Positions 1-6,249 are shown, counted from the first letter of the stretch. The stretch: 12,198 nt of DNA from an uncultured Lachnospiraceae bacterium (GCA_910580005.1 CAJTXH010000089.1:1-12198); one strand, 5' to 3'. Notes: a model not told the origin generated them from the letters alone. Numbers and translations: made by a program.

Positions 1-86
1 GCGTGCCCCTGTACGGAATATTCTGGCTCTGGCACAGAAACCGTCCGTTTTTACAAAAACGCAGGATAACTGGAAATCATGGGTTA
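1..86. other. Window edge, no confident gene
   Basis: No gene can be supported here. Plus-strand frame 1 is open from the edge to a TAA at 67-69 (22 codons) and could be the tail of an upstream gene. Frames 2 and 3 are also open through this stretch and run on into the promoter region, so the choice is not decided by the sequence. ACGGA at 13-17 and TCCGT at 44-48, followed by a T-run, could pair as a weak terminator for an upstream gene, but the 26-base loop makes this unconvincing. Confidence 0.2.
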
Positions 87-115
87 TTGACAAAGCAATT
101 AGTAATTGTTATAAT
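87..115 (+). promoter_or_regulatory. Consensus sigma-A promoter of the NlpC/P60 gene
   Basis: The -35 box TTGACA (87-92) and the -10 box TATAAT (110-115) both match consensus perfectly, and the spacer is the optimal 17 bases. The predicted transcript starts near 122, giving a 5' leader of about 88 bases before the ATG at 210. Only this gene lies downstream before a terminator, so the hydrolase is probably monocistronic and strongly expressed. Confidence 0.85.
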
Positions 116-209
116 CTAAAACATATTTGTAATAATTTTGTAATGATTTAGACACTTTGCTAACATACAGTCTTGCCGTATTCTGGCTGTATATTTATCG
201 GAGGATAAA

Positions 210-1448
210 ATGAGAAAAAATATTGTAAGATTTCTTGCCGCAAGTGCGGCGTCCATATTATGTGCAGCTATACCTGTTACAGGAAAAGGGGCAGTTTTAA
301 CTGATGAAAAACCTCTTGCAGGCTTTACGCTTTCACTTGAAAAATACTGTGATACACTTATTGCAGATATCAAAAAAGAAGAGCATATGGAAAGGAAAAC
401 AGAAGAAGCTGGCAGTACAGTAAAAACTGGCAGGAAAAAAACTACTATAAAGGCAAATTCATCACCGAATAATACAGAAACAGAAGAAGAATTTAAGCTT
501 AACCTGGTTTATGACAGGCTAGGAGTTGCTAATGTACATAATTACCTTAATGTACGCAAAGCACCAGATGAGGGTTCAAAGATTGTTGGCAAGATGACAA
601 GAAATTCTGGCTGTAATGTTTATAAGATAAAAAATGGCTGGGCAAAGATTGTGTCTGGCAAGGTAAAGGGCTGGGTTAAGGCAGAATACCTTATTACTGA
701 TGGGAAGGCAGAAGCAAGGGCAAGGCAAGTAGCCACATTAAGGGCAACAGTGTCTACAGAAACATTAAATGTACGTACACTTCCATCCATTGAATCAAGC
801 ATCTATGACCAGCTTTCAGCCGATGAAGAATACAGGGTAGCTGAAGATAATATAACAGAAAGCTGGCTTAAAAGGTATATTGCAAAATACTGTTCTAAAA
901 AAGATTTGCGTGGCATTGATTTAGAAAGAATGTATAAAGATGCCAGAAACTGGGTAATGCTTAAGATTGATGAAGAGAGGATGTTTGTAAGCAAAGACTT
1001 TATAAACTTTTCATATAACCTTAACAGGGCAGTTACAATAAAACAGCCATCAGAAAGCGGTTCTTCTGGTACATCAGGAAGCGGCAGTTCTTCAACAGCT
1101 TCCTCTATTGTTGATTATGCAATGCAGTTTCTTGGCAACAGATATGTATGGGGCGGAACAAGCCTTACAAATGGGGCAGACTGTTCAGGTTTTGTAATGC
1201 GTATATATGAGCATTTTGGGTATTACCTTCCACGTACGTCCAGGGAGCAGGCAGCAGCAACAAGGAGTGTAAGCAGTTCTGAAGTACAAGTTGGTGACTT
1301 GTTCTTCTATGGGAGCGGCTCTACAGTAAACCATGTTGCATTATATATAGGCGGCGGACAGATTATACATGCAAGCAATTCAAGGGACGGAATTAAGATT
1401 TCAAGTGCATATTACCGCCAGCCATTAAAAATTGGAAGGGTAATGTAA
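210..1448 (+). CDS. Secreted SH3-domain NlpC/P60 peptidoglycan hydrolase
   Basis: This 412-residue exported cell-wall endopeptidase probably cuts peptide stems of peptidoglycan (the usual NlpC/P60 bond is gamma-D-Glu to diamino acid). Residues 1 to about 28 form a signal peptide: basic MRKN, then a hydrophobic Ala-rich core. The Cys in this core lacks a proper lipobox, so it is probably not a lipoprotein. A charged, low-complexity stretch (about 50-95) precedes a bacterial SH3 domain at about 105-162 (YLNVRKAP, then GWVKAEYL). A second SH3-like unit starts at about 180 (LNVRTLP) and ends near 265. A Ser/Gly linker (about 279-298) leads to the NlpC/P60 domain, with the triad readable as Cys325 (in GADCSGF), His375 (in NHVALYIG) and His387 (in IIHAS). 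The start is fixed by GGAGG at 200-204 and the signal peptide. It is monocistronic between its own promoter and a terminator. The family is certain; the exact bond cut is inferred. Confidence 0.93.
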   Translation: MRKNIVRFLAASAASILCAAIPVTGKGAVLTDEKPLAGFTLSLEKYCDTLIADIKKEEHMERKTEEAGSTVKTGRKKTTIKANSSPNNTETEEEFKLNLVYDRLGVANVHNYLNVRKAPDEGSKIVGKMTRNSGCNVYKIKNGWAKIVSGKVKGWVKAEYLITDGKAEARARQVATLRATVSTETLNVRTLPSIESSIYDQLSADEEYRVAEDNITESWLKRYIAKYCSKKDLRGIDLERMYKDARNWVMLKIDEERMFVSKDFINFSYNLNRAVTIKQPSESGSSGTSGSGSSSTASSIVDYAMQFLGNRYVWGGTSLTNGADCSGFVMRIYEHFGYYLPRTSREQAAATRSVSSSEVQVGDLFFYGSGSTVNHVALYIGGGQIIHASNSRDGIKISSAYYRQPLKIGRVM

Positions 1449-1469
1449 GTATATATATTGTTTATAATA

Positions 1470-1502
1470 AAAACCCATGATGAATATATCATCATGGGTT
1501 TT
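1470..1502. terminator. Bidirectional rho-independent terminator
   Basis: A perfect 14-bp stem, AAAACCCATGATGA (1470-1483) with TCATCATGGGTTTT (1489-1502), encloses a 5-base loop. T-rich sequence follows on both strands: TTTTCGGTTTTA on the plus strand and TTTTTATTAT on the minus strand. It sits 21 bases after the hydrolase stop codon and 28 bases after the tsf stop on the other strand, so it can end both convergent transcripts. Confidence 0.92.
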
Positions 1503-1530
1503 CGGTTTTATTAAGAAAATTATAAAAATT

Positions 1531-2460
1531 TTACTTCATCTGTGCTGCAACTTCAGCAGCAAAGTCTTCTTCTTTTTTCTCAAGGCCTTCGCCAGTTTCA
1601 AAACGTACGAATCTCTTTATATTAATCTGGCAGCCCTCAGCTTTAGCTGTATTCTGCACATATGTCTTTACATTTTCCTTATTTTCAGCCTTAACGTATT
1701 CCTGCTCTAAAAGGCATACTTCTTTTAATTCTTTATTCAGGCGTCCAATAATCATTTTCTCAATGATTTCATCAGGCTTGCTTGCATTTTTAGGGTCATT
1801 CTTTGCCTGGCTTAAAAGTATTTCTTTTTCATGCTCTTTATATTCCACATCTACATCATCTGATGAAAGATATTTAGGATTTAAAGCAGCAACTTGCATT
1901 GCAACATTCCTTAAACACTCTTTAACACCATCGCTTGAAGAGTCTGTACCAGCCTCTACTAATACGCCAATTTTTCCGCCAGCATGGATATAAGAAACGA
2001 TTAAGCCATCTGTTGTTACTTTTTCAAAACGGCGGATATTCATATTTTCACCAATAACTGCTACCATGGCTTTTAATTTCCCATCTACAGTCATGCTTGT
2101 GTCAGCTGCCCAAGGCTCTGCAAGGAATGCTTCTATATCTGTTGAATTGGAAGCTTTAGCCTGCGCCGCAACTTCAGCAACATATGCCTGGAATTTTTCA
2201 TTTTTGGCAACAAAGTCTGTTTCACTGTTTACTTCTACAATAGAAGCTGTCTTGCCATCTGCATCAACATCAACTGCTACAATACCTTCTGCAGCAATAC
2301 GTCCAGCCTTTTTAATAGCTTTTGCAAGACCGTTTTCACGTAACCATTCAACAGCCTTGTCCATATCGCCGTCTGTATTTGAAAGCGCTTTTTTGCAATC
2401 CATCATGCCAGCGCCAGAAAGTTCCCTTAATTCTTTAACCTGTGAAGCCGTAATTGCCAT
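1531..2460 (-). CDS. tsf: Translation elongation factor Ts
   Basis: EF-Ts is the cytoplasmic nucleotide exchange factor that releases GDP from EF-Tu during translation elongation. This 309-residue protein begins with the N-terminal UBA-like domain (residues 1 to about 50, with LRELSGAGMMDCKKAL). It carries the diagnostic TDFVAKN motif at 81-87, whose Asp-Phe pair contacts EF-Tu. The rest is the core region of the family. The length is slightly above the roughly 285-300 residues of many bacterial EF-Ts proteins. The start is supported by a GGAGG at 2470-2474 (minus strand), 9 bases before the ATG. It follows rpsB by 38 bases on the same strand, the usual rpsB-tsf pair. Unlike many Firmicutes, pyrH and frr do not follow; a strong terminator does. 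Confidence 0.98.
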   Translation of the reverse strand: MAITASQVKELRELSGAGMMDCKKALSNTDGDMDKAVEWLRENGLAKAIKKAGRIAAEGIVAVDVDADGKTASIVEVNSETDFVAKNEKFQAYVAEVAAQAKASNSTDIEAFLAEPWAADTSMTVDGKLKAMVAVIGENMNIRRFEKVTTDGLIVSYIHAGGKIGVLVEAGTDSSSDGVKECLRNVAMQVAALNPKYLSSDDVDVEYKEHEKEILLSQAKNDPKNASKPDEIIEKMIIGRLNKELKEVCLLEQEYVKAENKENVKTYVQNTAKAEGCQINIKRFVRFETGEGLEKKEEDFAAEVAAQMK

Positions 2461-2498
2461 TTTAATTTTCCTCCAATATTAATTTAATCTTTCCTTTA

Positions 2499-3224
2499 TT
2501 AACCAACAGCTTCCTCATCATCTCCGCCATCAGCCATAGAAATACCCTGGTTAGCCTCAATAACAGCATCAGCCATTTTAGAAACAATAAGTTTAACTGC
2601 CCTTATAGCATCATCATTGCCAGGGATTACATAGTCAAGTTCTTCAGGGTCACAGTTTGTATCTGCAATTCCTATAAGAGGAATACCTAATGTATGTGCT
2701 TCTTGTATACAAATCCTTTCTTTCTTAGGGTCAACAACAAAGATAGCATCAGGAAGTTTCTTCATTTCCTTAATTCCGCCAAGATTTTTCTCAAGCTTAT
2801 CCCATTCTTTTTTAAGACCTATAACTTCTTTTTTAGGAAGTACATCAAATGTACCATCTTCTGACATTGTTTCAATAGCCTTTAACCTTTTGATACGTGT
2901 CAGTATTGTCTTAAAGTTAGTAAGCATACCGCCAAGCCATCTTTCATTAACATAGAACATGCCACAACGCTCTGCTTCTGCTTTTATAGAATCCTGTGCC
3001 TGTTTCTTTGTGCCGACAAAAAGAATTGTACCGCCATTCATTACGATATCTTTAACAGCATTGTAAGCTTCATCAACTTTGCCTACTGACTTCTGTAAGT
3101 CAATAATATAAATGCCATTACGTTCTGTGTAGATGTACTCTGCCATCTTAGGGTTCCATCTTCTTGTCTGGTGGCCAAAATGGACACCTGCTTCGAGTAA
3201 CTGTTTCATTGAAATAACGCTCAT
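2499..3224 (-). CDS. rpsB: 30S ribosomal protein S2
   Basis: S2 binds late to the 30S subunit between head and body and is needed for S1 docking and mRNA binding in many bacteria. The 241-residue product matches the family in length and order: VHFGHQTRRWNPKM at 14-27, the IYTERNGIYIIDLQKS segment at 31-46, RWLGGMLTN at 95-103, and the C-terminal core with PDAIFVVDPKKE at 158-169 and IPLIGIADTNCDP at 181-193. It ends in an acidic tail (231-239). The ATG is preceded by GGAGG at 3232-3236 with a 7-base spacer. It is co-directional with tsf, and with rpsO 174 bases upstream. The gap to rpsO holds a hairpin terminator and a folded leader, so S2 may regulate its own synthesis there. Confidence 0.98.
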   Translation of the reverse strand: MSVISMKQLLEAGVHFGHQTRRWNPKMAEYIYTERNGIYIIDLQKSVGKVDEAYNAVKDIVMNGGTILFVGTKKQAQDSIKAEAERCGMFYVNERWLGGMLTNFKTILTRIKRLKAIETMSEDGTFDVLPKKEVIGLKKEWDKLEKNLGGIKEMKKLPDAIFVVDPKKERICIQEAHTLGIPLIGIADTNCDPEELDYVIPGNDDAIRAVKLIVSKMADAVIEANQGISMADGGDDEEAVG

Positions 3225-3238
3225 AATAATACCTCCAT

Positions 3239-3331
3239 TATGGTTTCATTGCTTCCGTATGCTTCCAAACGTAAGACCAGGAAATGATATTAAAACCATA
3301 TCCAAAGCACCATGTACGAAATCCGCATACG
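3239..3331 (-). promoter_or_regulatory. Candidate structured leader of rpsB (possible S2 autoregulatory RNA)
   Basis: The rpsB 5' leader can form an extended hairpin. TATGGTTT (3239-3246) pairs with AAACCATA (3293-3300), then CATT (3247-3250) pairs with AATG (3283-3286), and TCC (3254-3256) pairs with GGA (3280-3282). The stem ends 3 bases before the rpsB GGAGG. The loop holds GTATGC (3257-3262), complementary to GCATAC (3325-3330) nearer the RNA 5' end, so an H-type pseudoknot of 6-7 bp is possible. GCTTCC occurs twice, at 3251 and 3261. All pairings were read by eye. S2 autoregulation through an rpsB leader pseudoknot is known in gammaproteobacteria; its extension to this leader is inference. 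Confidence 0.5.
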
Positions 3332-3344
3332 TGATTAATTAATT

Positions 3345-3389
3345 GTTTTAAAACATACTGGTTAAGTTTAGCACAATAACAGTATGTTT
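3345..3389 (-). terminator. Hairpin terminator or attenuator after rpsO
   Basis: AAACATACTG (3351-3360) pairs with CAGTATGTTT (3380-3389), a 10-bp stem just 9 bases beyond the rpsO stop. A few more pairs (TTA with TAA) are possible inside the 19-base loop around a bulged G. In the minus-strand RNA the stem is followed by UUUUAAAAC, a short U-run, so termination may be partial and allow some readthrough into rpsB. Confidence 0.6.
3347..3376 (-). promoter_or_regulatory. Weak candidate promoter for rpsB-tsf
   Basis: On the minus strand a poor -35 box TTGTGC (3371-3376) is spaced 18 bases from TTTAAA (3347-3352), which carries an extended -10 TG at 3354-3355. It overlaps the hairpin assigned as the rpsO terminator. 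A start near 3340 would place the whole folded rpsB leader in the transcript. The match to consensus is weak; readthrough from rpsO is the alternative. Confidence 0.3.
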
Positions 3390-3398
3390 GCTTAGAAA

Positions 3399-3674
3399 TT
3401 ATTTAATTACATCCCTTAAACCTAATTTTGCGATAAGTGTACGGTATGCTTCAAGGTCTTTCTTCTTTAAATAAGCAAGGAAGTTACGTCTCTGGCCAAC
3501 CATTTTTAAAAGCCCACGCCTTGAATGATGGTCTTTTTTATTAACCTTTAAATGCTCATTAAGTTCAACAATACGCTCAGTAAGAAGCGCAATCTGTACT
3601 TCTGGAGAACCTGTGTCCTCTGGTGTACGTCCATAAGTCTTGATAATTTCTGCTTTCTTTTCTTTACTAATCAT
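3399..3674 (-). CDS. rpsO: 30S ribosomal protein S15
   Basis: S15 is a primary binder of the central domain of 16S rRNA, at the three-way junction of helices 20-22, and it nucleates assembly of the 30S platform. The 91-residue length fits the family (about 89). The four-helix protein is readable throughout: GRTPEDTGSPEVQIALLTERI at 15-35, HLKVNKKDHHSRRGLLKMV with the RNA-binding His-His-Ser-Arg-Arg, then GQRRNFLAYLKKKD and a C-terminal LIAKLGLRDVI. The ATG is preceded by CAGGAGG (GGAGG at 3680-3684) with a 5-base spacer. The gene has its own promoter at 3786-3814 and a structured leader. In Bacillus and many other bacteria rpsO is followed by pnp; here rpsB follows. Confidence 0.97.
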   Translation of the reverse strand: MISKEKKAEIIKTYGRTPEDTGSPEVQIALLTERIVELNEHLKVNKKDHHSRRGLLKMVGQRRNFLAYLKKKDLEAYRTLIAKLGLRDVIK

Positions 3675-3691
3675 AATTTCCTCCTGTATTT

Positions 3692-3766
3692 ATGCCATAT
3701 GCAATGGCATTTCTATTAATGTTTCCTGCTGCTAAGGACTGGGCGGAGTGTCCAAATCCTGGGCAG
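3692..3766 (-). promoter_or_regulatory. Candidate structured leader of rpsO (possible S15 autoregulatory RNA)
   Basis: The leader of about 105 bases folds, by eye, into two hairpins. The first has an interrupted stem: CTGC (3729-3732) with GCAG (3763-3766), AGGA (3735-3738) with TCCT (3757-3760), and TGG (3740-3742) with CCA (3752-3754). The second is a perfect 7-bp stem, ATGCCAT (3692-3698) with ATGGCAT (3704-3710), whose loop is 5 bases. It ends 7 bases before the Shine-Dalgarno. In the RNA, the first loop contains CUCC, able to pair with GGAG of the Shine-Dalgarno. S15 control of its own leader is established in E. coli and Geobacillus; whether this RNA binds S15 is inference. Confidence 0.5.
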
Positions 3767-3785
3767 TGGTTTTTATAACTTTTGT

Positions 3786-3814
3786 ATAATAACATAATAT
3801 CCAGGGTATTGCAA
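3786..3814 (-). promoter_or_regulatory. Sigma-A promoter of rpsO
   Basis: On the minus strand TTGCAA (-35, 3809-3814) is 17 bases from TATTAT (-10, 3786-3791), and an extended -10 TGT lies directly upstream of the hexamer. The predicted start is near 3779, which gives a leader of about 105 bases before rpsO. Confidence 0.75.
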
Positions 3815-3841
3815 GAAATTATTTCATGCCTGTTATGTACA

Positions 3842-3867
3842 CATTTTGCAAAAAAACGTGCAAAATG
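3842..3867. repeat. Inverted repeat in the rpsO/ynbB divergent region
   Basis: CATTTTGCA (3842-3850) and TGCAAAATG (3859-3867) form a perfect 9-bp inverted repeat around an 8-base A-rich centre. It lies 28 bases upstream of the rpsO -35 box. It could be an operator or an upstream element. It lies outside the predicted transcripts of either gene, so an RNA role is unlikely. Confidence 0.45.
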
Positions 3868-3905
3868 GCACTGCAAAACTCATATTTCTGACGAAAAATT
3901 TGTCA

Positions 3906-3921
3906 AAAATTCTCGAATTTT
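3906..3921. repeat. Short AT-rich palindrome between divergent promoters
   Basis: AAAATTC (3906-3912) and GAATTTT (3915-3921) are perfect inverted arms separated by 2 bases. The site is 63 bases upstream of the -35 box at 3984, on the other side of the intergenic region from the rpsO promoter. A protein-binding site is possible, but AT-rich intergenic DNA produces such palindromes by chance. The rest of the 3815-3983 stretch shows no gene. Confidence 0.3.
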
Positions 3922-3983
3922 ACTGAAGGCTGAACTGTTACTGGAAATTTATGAAACGGACGTGCTTAATTAAAACCATTTTC

Positions 3984-4012
3984 TTGAAAATTTACACCAG
4001 AAATGTTATACT
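3984..4012 (+). promoter_or_regulatory. Sigma-A extended -10 promoter of the ynbB-like gene
   Basis: TTGAAA (-35, 3984-3989) and TATACT (-10, 4007-4012) are separated by 17 bases, with an extended -10 TGT at 4004-4006. The predicted start is near 4019, leaving a leader of about 80 bases. That leader carries two purine-rich blocks, GGAGG (4081-4085) and AGGGGG (4089-4094); the second is well placed for the ATG at 4101. Confidence 0.75.
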
Positions 4013-4100
4013 TTGCTAAGTTATAGGATTTTTATACTATACAGCGGACTAACAGAGTAAAAGGTATTTAAGGTATTTCTGGAGGCATAGGGGGATTATT

Positions 4101-5405
4101 ATGGATATTTTAAAAGATTATTATCTTATGGCAGGCATAGATGAAGATGTATATAATTTTTGCAATAATATACAGGCGGGTTTAAAGGAACGGTTTGAGG
4201 AGGCAGACAAGGTTGCGGAGTATAACCAGATGAAAGTGCTCCTTGCTTTGCGCAGGCACAGAACAAGCACTGCCTGTTTTGAGTCTTCAACGGGTTACGG
4301 GTATGATGATATAGGAAGGGAAACTTTAGAGGCTGTATATGCAGAAATATTTGGTGCAGAGGCTGCCCTTGTGCGTCCGCAGCTTACTTGCGGCACACAT
4401 GCAATTACAGTTGCGCTTTCTGCTATTTTAAGACCAGGGGATGAGCTTTTGTCGCCTGTTGGCAGACCATATGATACCCTGGAAGGCGTTATAGGTATTA
4501 AAAAGGACAGCCCTCCATGTTCGCTTAAAGAGTTTGGCATAACATACAGGCAGGCAGACCTGCTTCCAGACGGCACATTTGACTATGATGCTATAAAAGC
4601 AGCAATCAATAAAAAAACAAAGCTTGTGACAATACAAAAATCAAAAGGATATGAAACAAGGCCTACATTTTCTGTAGCACAGATTAAGGAACTTGTGTCA
4701 TTTATTAAATCTGTAAAGCCAGATGTAATATGTATGGTTGATAATTGCTATGGTGAATTTGTGGAGAGGACAGAGCCAATAGAAGCAGGCGCAGACCTTT
4801 GTGCAGGTTCTCTTATTAAAAACCCAGGTGGCGGGCTTGCGCCTATAGGAGGGTATATTGCAGGGAAGAAAGAACTTGTGGATATGTGTGCATACAGGCT
4901 TACGGCGCCTGGGCTTGGCAAGGAAGTCGGCGCAACACTTGGGCTTAACAGGCCGTTTTTCCAGGGGCTTTTCCTTGCACCTGTTGTTACAGCAGGTGCA
5001 CTTAAAGGTGCAGTGTTTGCAGCAAATATATATGAAAAACTTGGATTTAGTGTTGTTCCTTCTGCAAATGCACCAAGATATGATATAATACAGGCTGTAA
5101 AGCTTGGCTCAAGGGAAGCATTGGTTTCATTCTGCAAGGGAATACAGGCAGCGTCGCCTGTGGACAGCCATGTTGCACCAGAACCATATGCAATGCCAGG
5201 ATACGGAAGTGATGTTATAATGGCGGCAGGTGCATTTATACAAGGTTCATCAATAGAGCTTAGTGCTGATGGTCCTGTTAAACCTCCATATGCAGTATAT
5301 TTCCAGGGAGGGCTTACCTGGTATCATGCAAAGTACGGCATTATGATGTCGTTACAGTACTTAAAAAATGCAGGGCTTGTGGATATTGGCACAGCATTAG
5401 AATAA
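4101..5405 (+). CDS. ynbB: YnbB/methionine gamma-lyase-family PLP enzyme
   Basis: This 434-residue cytoplasmic fold-type I PLP enzyme belongs to the family annotated as cystathionine beta-lyase-like, methionine gamma-lyase family or 'aluminium resistance protein' (Bacillus YnbB). Its substrate is not established. Family features are intact: AEYNQMKVLLA at 39-49, ESSTGYGYDDIGRETLE at 61-77, GAEAALVRPQLTCGTHA at 85-101 (PLP phosphate and ring contacts), GRPYDTLEGVIG at 121-132, Asp214 in VDNCYGEF (pairs with the pyridine nitrogen), and the Schiff-base Lys240 in AGSLIKNPGGG. The ATG fits AGGGGG at 4089-4094. It has its own promoter and is divergent from rpsO. A T-run at 5418-5426 follows the stop without a good hairpin, so readthrough into radC cannot be excluded. 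The family call is secure; the reaction is not. Confidence 0.92.
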   Translation: MDILKDYYLMAGIDEDVYNFCNNIQAGLKERFEEADKVAEYNQMKVLLALRRHRTSTACFESSTGYGYDDIGRETLEAVYAEIFGAEAALVRPQLTCGTHAITVALSAILRPGDELLSPVGRPYDTLEGVIGIKKDSPPCSLKEFGITYRQADLLPDGTFDYDAIKAAINKKTKLVTIQKSKGYETRPTFSVAQIKELVSFIKSVKPDVICMVDNCYGEFVERTEPIEAGADLCAGSLIKNPGGGLAPIGGYIAGKKELVDMCAYRLTAPGLGKEVGATLGLNRPFFQGLFLAPVVTAGALKGAVFAANIYEKLGFSVVPSANAPRYDIIQAVKLGSREALVSFCKGIQAASPVDSHVAPEPYAMPGYGSDVIMAAGAFIQGSSIELSADGPVKPPYAVYFQGGLTWYHAKYGIMMSLQYLKNAGLVDIGTALE

Positions 5406-5434
5406 GAGAAGTTTTAGTTTTTTTTTAGAAAAAA

Positions 5435-5464
5435 TTGCGAAAAATACACATGTTTTTATATAAA
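5435..5464 (+). promoter_or_regulatory. Candidate promoter for the radC-mre-min cluster
   Basis: TTGCGA (5435-5440) lies 16 bases from TATATA (5457-5462), or 18 bases from the overlapping TATAAA (5459-5464). Either would start transcription about 75 bases before radC. It is the best -35/-10 pair in the 140-base gap between ynbB and radC, but the region is very AT-rich, so the call is moderate. Confidence 0.5.
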
Positions 5465-5484
5465 GGATTATATACAAAAAAAAA

Positions 5485-5504
5485 ATTTTATGATAACATA
5501 AAAT
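5485..5504. repeat. A/T hairpin flanked by an A-run in the radC leader
   Basis: ATTTTATG (5485-5492) and CATAAAAT (5497-5504) form a perfect 8-bp stem with a 4-base loop. On the plus strand it is preceded by a run of A and not followed by T. Read on the minus strand it is followed by a run of ten T, the shape of a weak terminator for leftward transcription, although no leftward gene is seen nearby. Confidence 0.4.
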
Positions 5505-5545
5505 ATAAGTGCATACCGGGGAGCTTTCTTAAAACAGGAGGCAGT

Positions 5546-6247
5546 ATGGACAAAATAAACATTACAATGAAAGAATTGCCACTTTCAGAAAGACCATATG
5601 AGAAGTGTATGCAATATGGTGCAGAATCACTTTCAGATGCAGAACTTCTTGCAGTTATAATACGTACAGGTGGAAGAGGCGAGAGGGCTACAGAACTTGC
5701 AATGCGGGTTATTAACAGTGCCCCTGGCAAAAGGATAGGCGGACTGTTCCAGATGCCATTAAGCCAGTTGTCGGAAATACATGGCATAGGCAGGGTTAAA
5801 GCAGTACAGCTTAAATGCCTTACAGAGATAACAAAACGCATGATGGTACAAGGGATTTCCACAGACCGGCTTTTATGCACAGAACCTGGGAAAGTAGCAG
5901 CATATTTTATGCCTAAAATGAAATTCCTGGAATATGAGCAGGTCAGGCTGCTTGTGCTAAATGGCAGGAATGCACTTGAACATGAAATTATAATATCAAG
6001 TGGTTCATTTAATTCTGCAGTGGCATCACCACGTGAGATATTTTACAATGCGCTGAAATATAAAGCTGTATCAGTAATAGTTTTACATAACCATCCGTCA
6101 GGTGACCCTTCGCCAAGCCAGGAAGACATCCTTCTTACAAAAAGGCTGTCAGATACAGGCAGGATGGTTGGTATTCCTTTGCTTGACCATATAATTATCG
6201 GGGATAACCGTTATATAAGCATGAAAGAGTGCGGTTATGGGCTTTAG
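5546..6247 (+). CDS. radC: RadC-family JAB/MPN-domain protein
   Basis: The 233-residue product has the full RadC architecture. An N-terminal region with RPYEK and ESLSDAELLAVIIRTG (27-42) leads into a helix-hairpin-helix (IHGIGRVKA, 78-86). The C-terminal JAB/MPN metalloprotease-like domain carries the zinc motif HNHPSGDPSPSQED at 181-194 (His181, His183, Asp194). The family was once linked to DNA repair, a role later questioned; its true activity is unsettled. An in-frame ATG at 5435 would add 37 Lys/Tyr-rich residues unlike RadC. The ATG at 5546 is preferred because AGGAGG sits at 5536-5541 and the protein then begins with the usual family N terminus. The stop is 29 bases before the mreB-like gene. 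In Bacillus radC also heads the mre-min cluster. Confidence 0.95.
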   Translation: MDKINITMKELPLSERPYEKCMQYGAESLSDAELLAVIIRTGGRGERATELAMRVINSAPGKRIGGLFQMPLSQLSEIHGIGRVKAVQLKCLTEITKRMMVQGISTDRLLCTEPGKVAAYFMPKMKFLEYEQVRLLVLNGRNALEHEIIISSGSFNSAVASPREIFYNALKYKAVSVIVLHNHPSGDPSPSQEDILLTKRLSDTGRMVGIPLLDHIIIGDNRYISMKECGYGL

Positions 6248-6249
6248 TG

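Noticed and set aside
2066..2482. Plus-strand open frame of 138 codons opposite tsf
   Set aside because: It lies antisense to the well-conserved tsf gene; its Ser/Ala-rich translation mirrors the codon bias of tsf.
3782..3973. Plus-strand open frame of 63 codons between rpsO and ynbB
   Set aside because: It starts inside the rpsO promoter, has no ribosome-binding site or recognisable domain, and crosses two inverted repeats.
5375..5426. Possible terminator at the end of ynbB
   Set aside because: The only hairpin (near 5375-5395) is short, bulged, inside the coding sequence, and 22 bases from the T-run at 5418-5426.
5435..5545. Upstream in-frame ATG extending radC by 37 residues
   Set aside because: The extension is Lys/Tyr-rich and unlike RadC N termini, overlaps the candidate promoter, and lacks the AGGAGG present before 5546.
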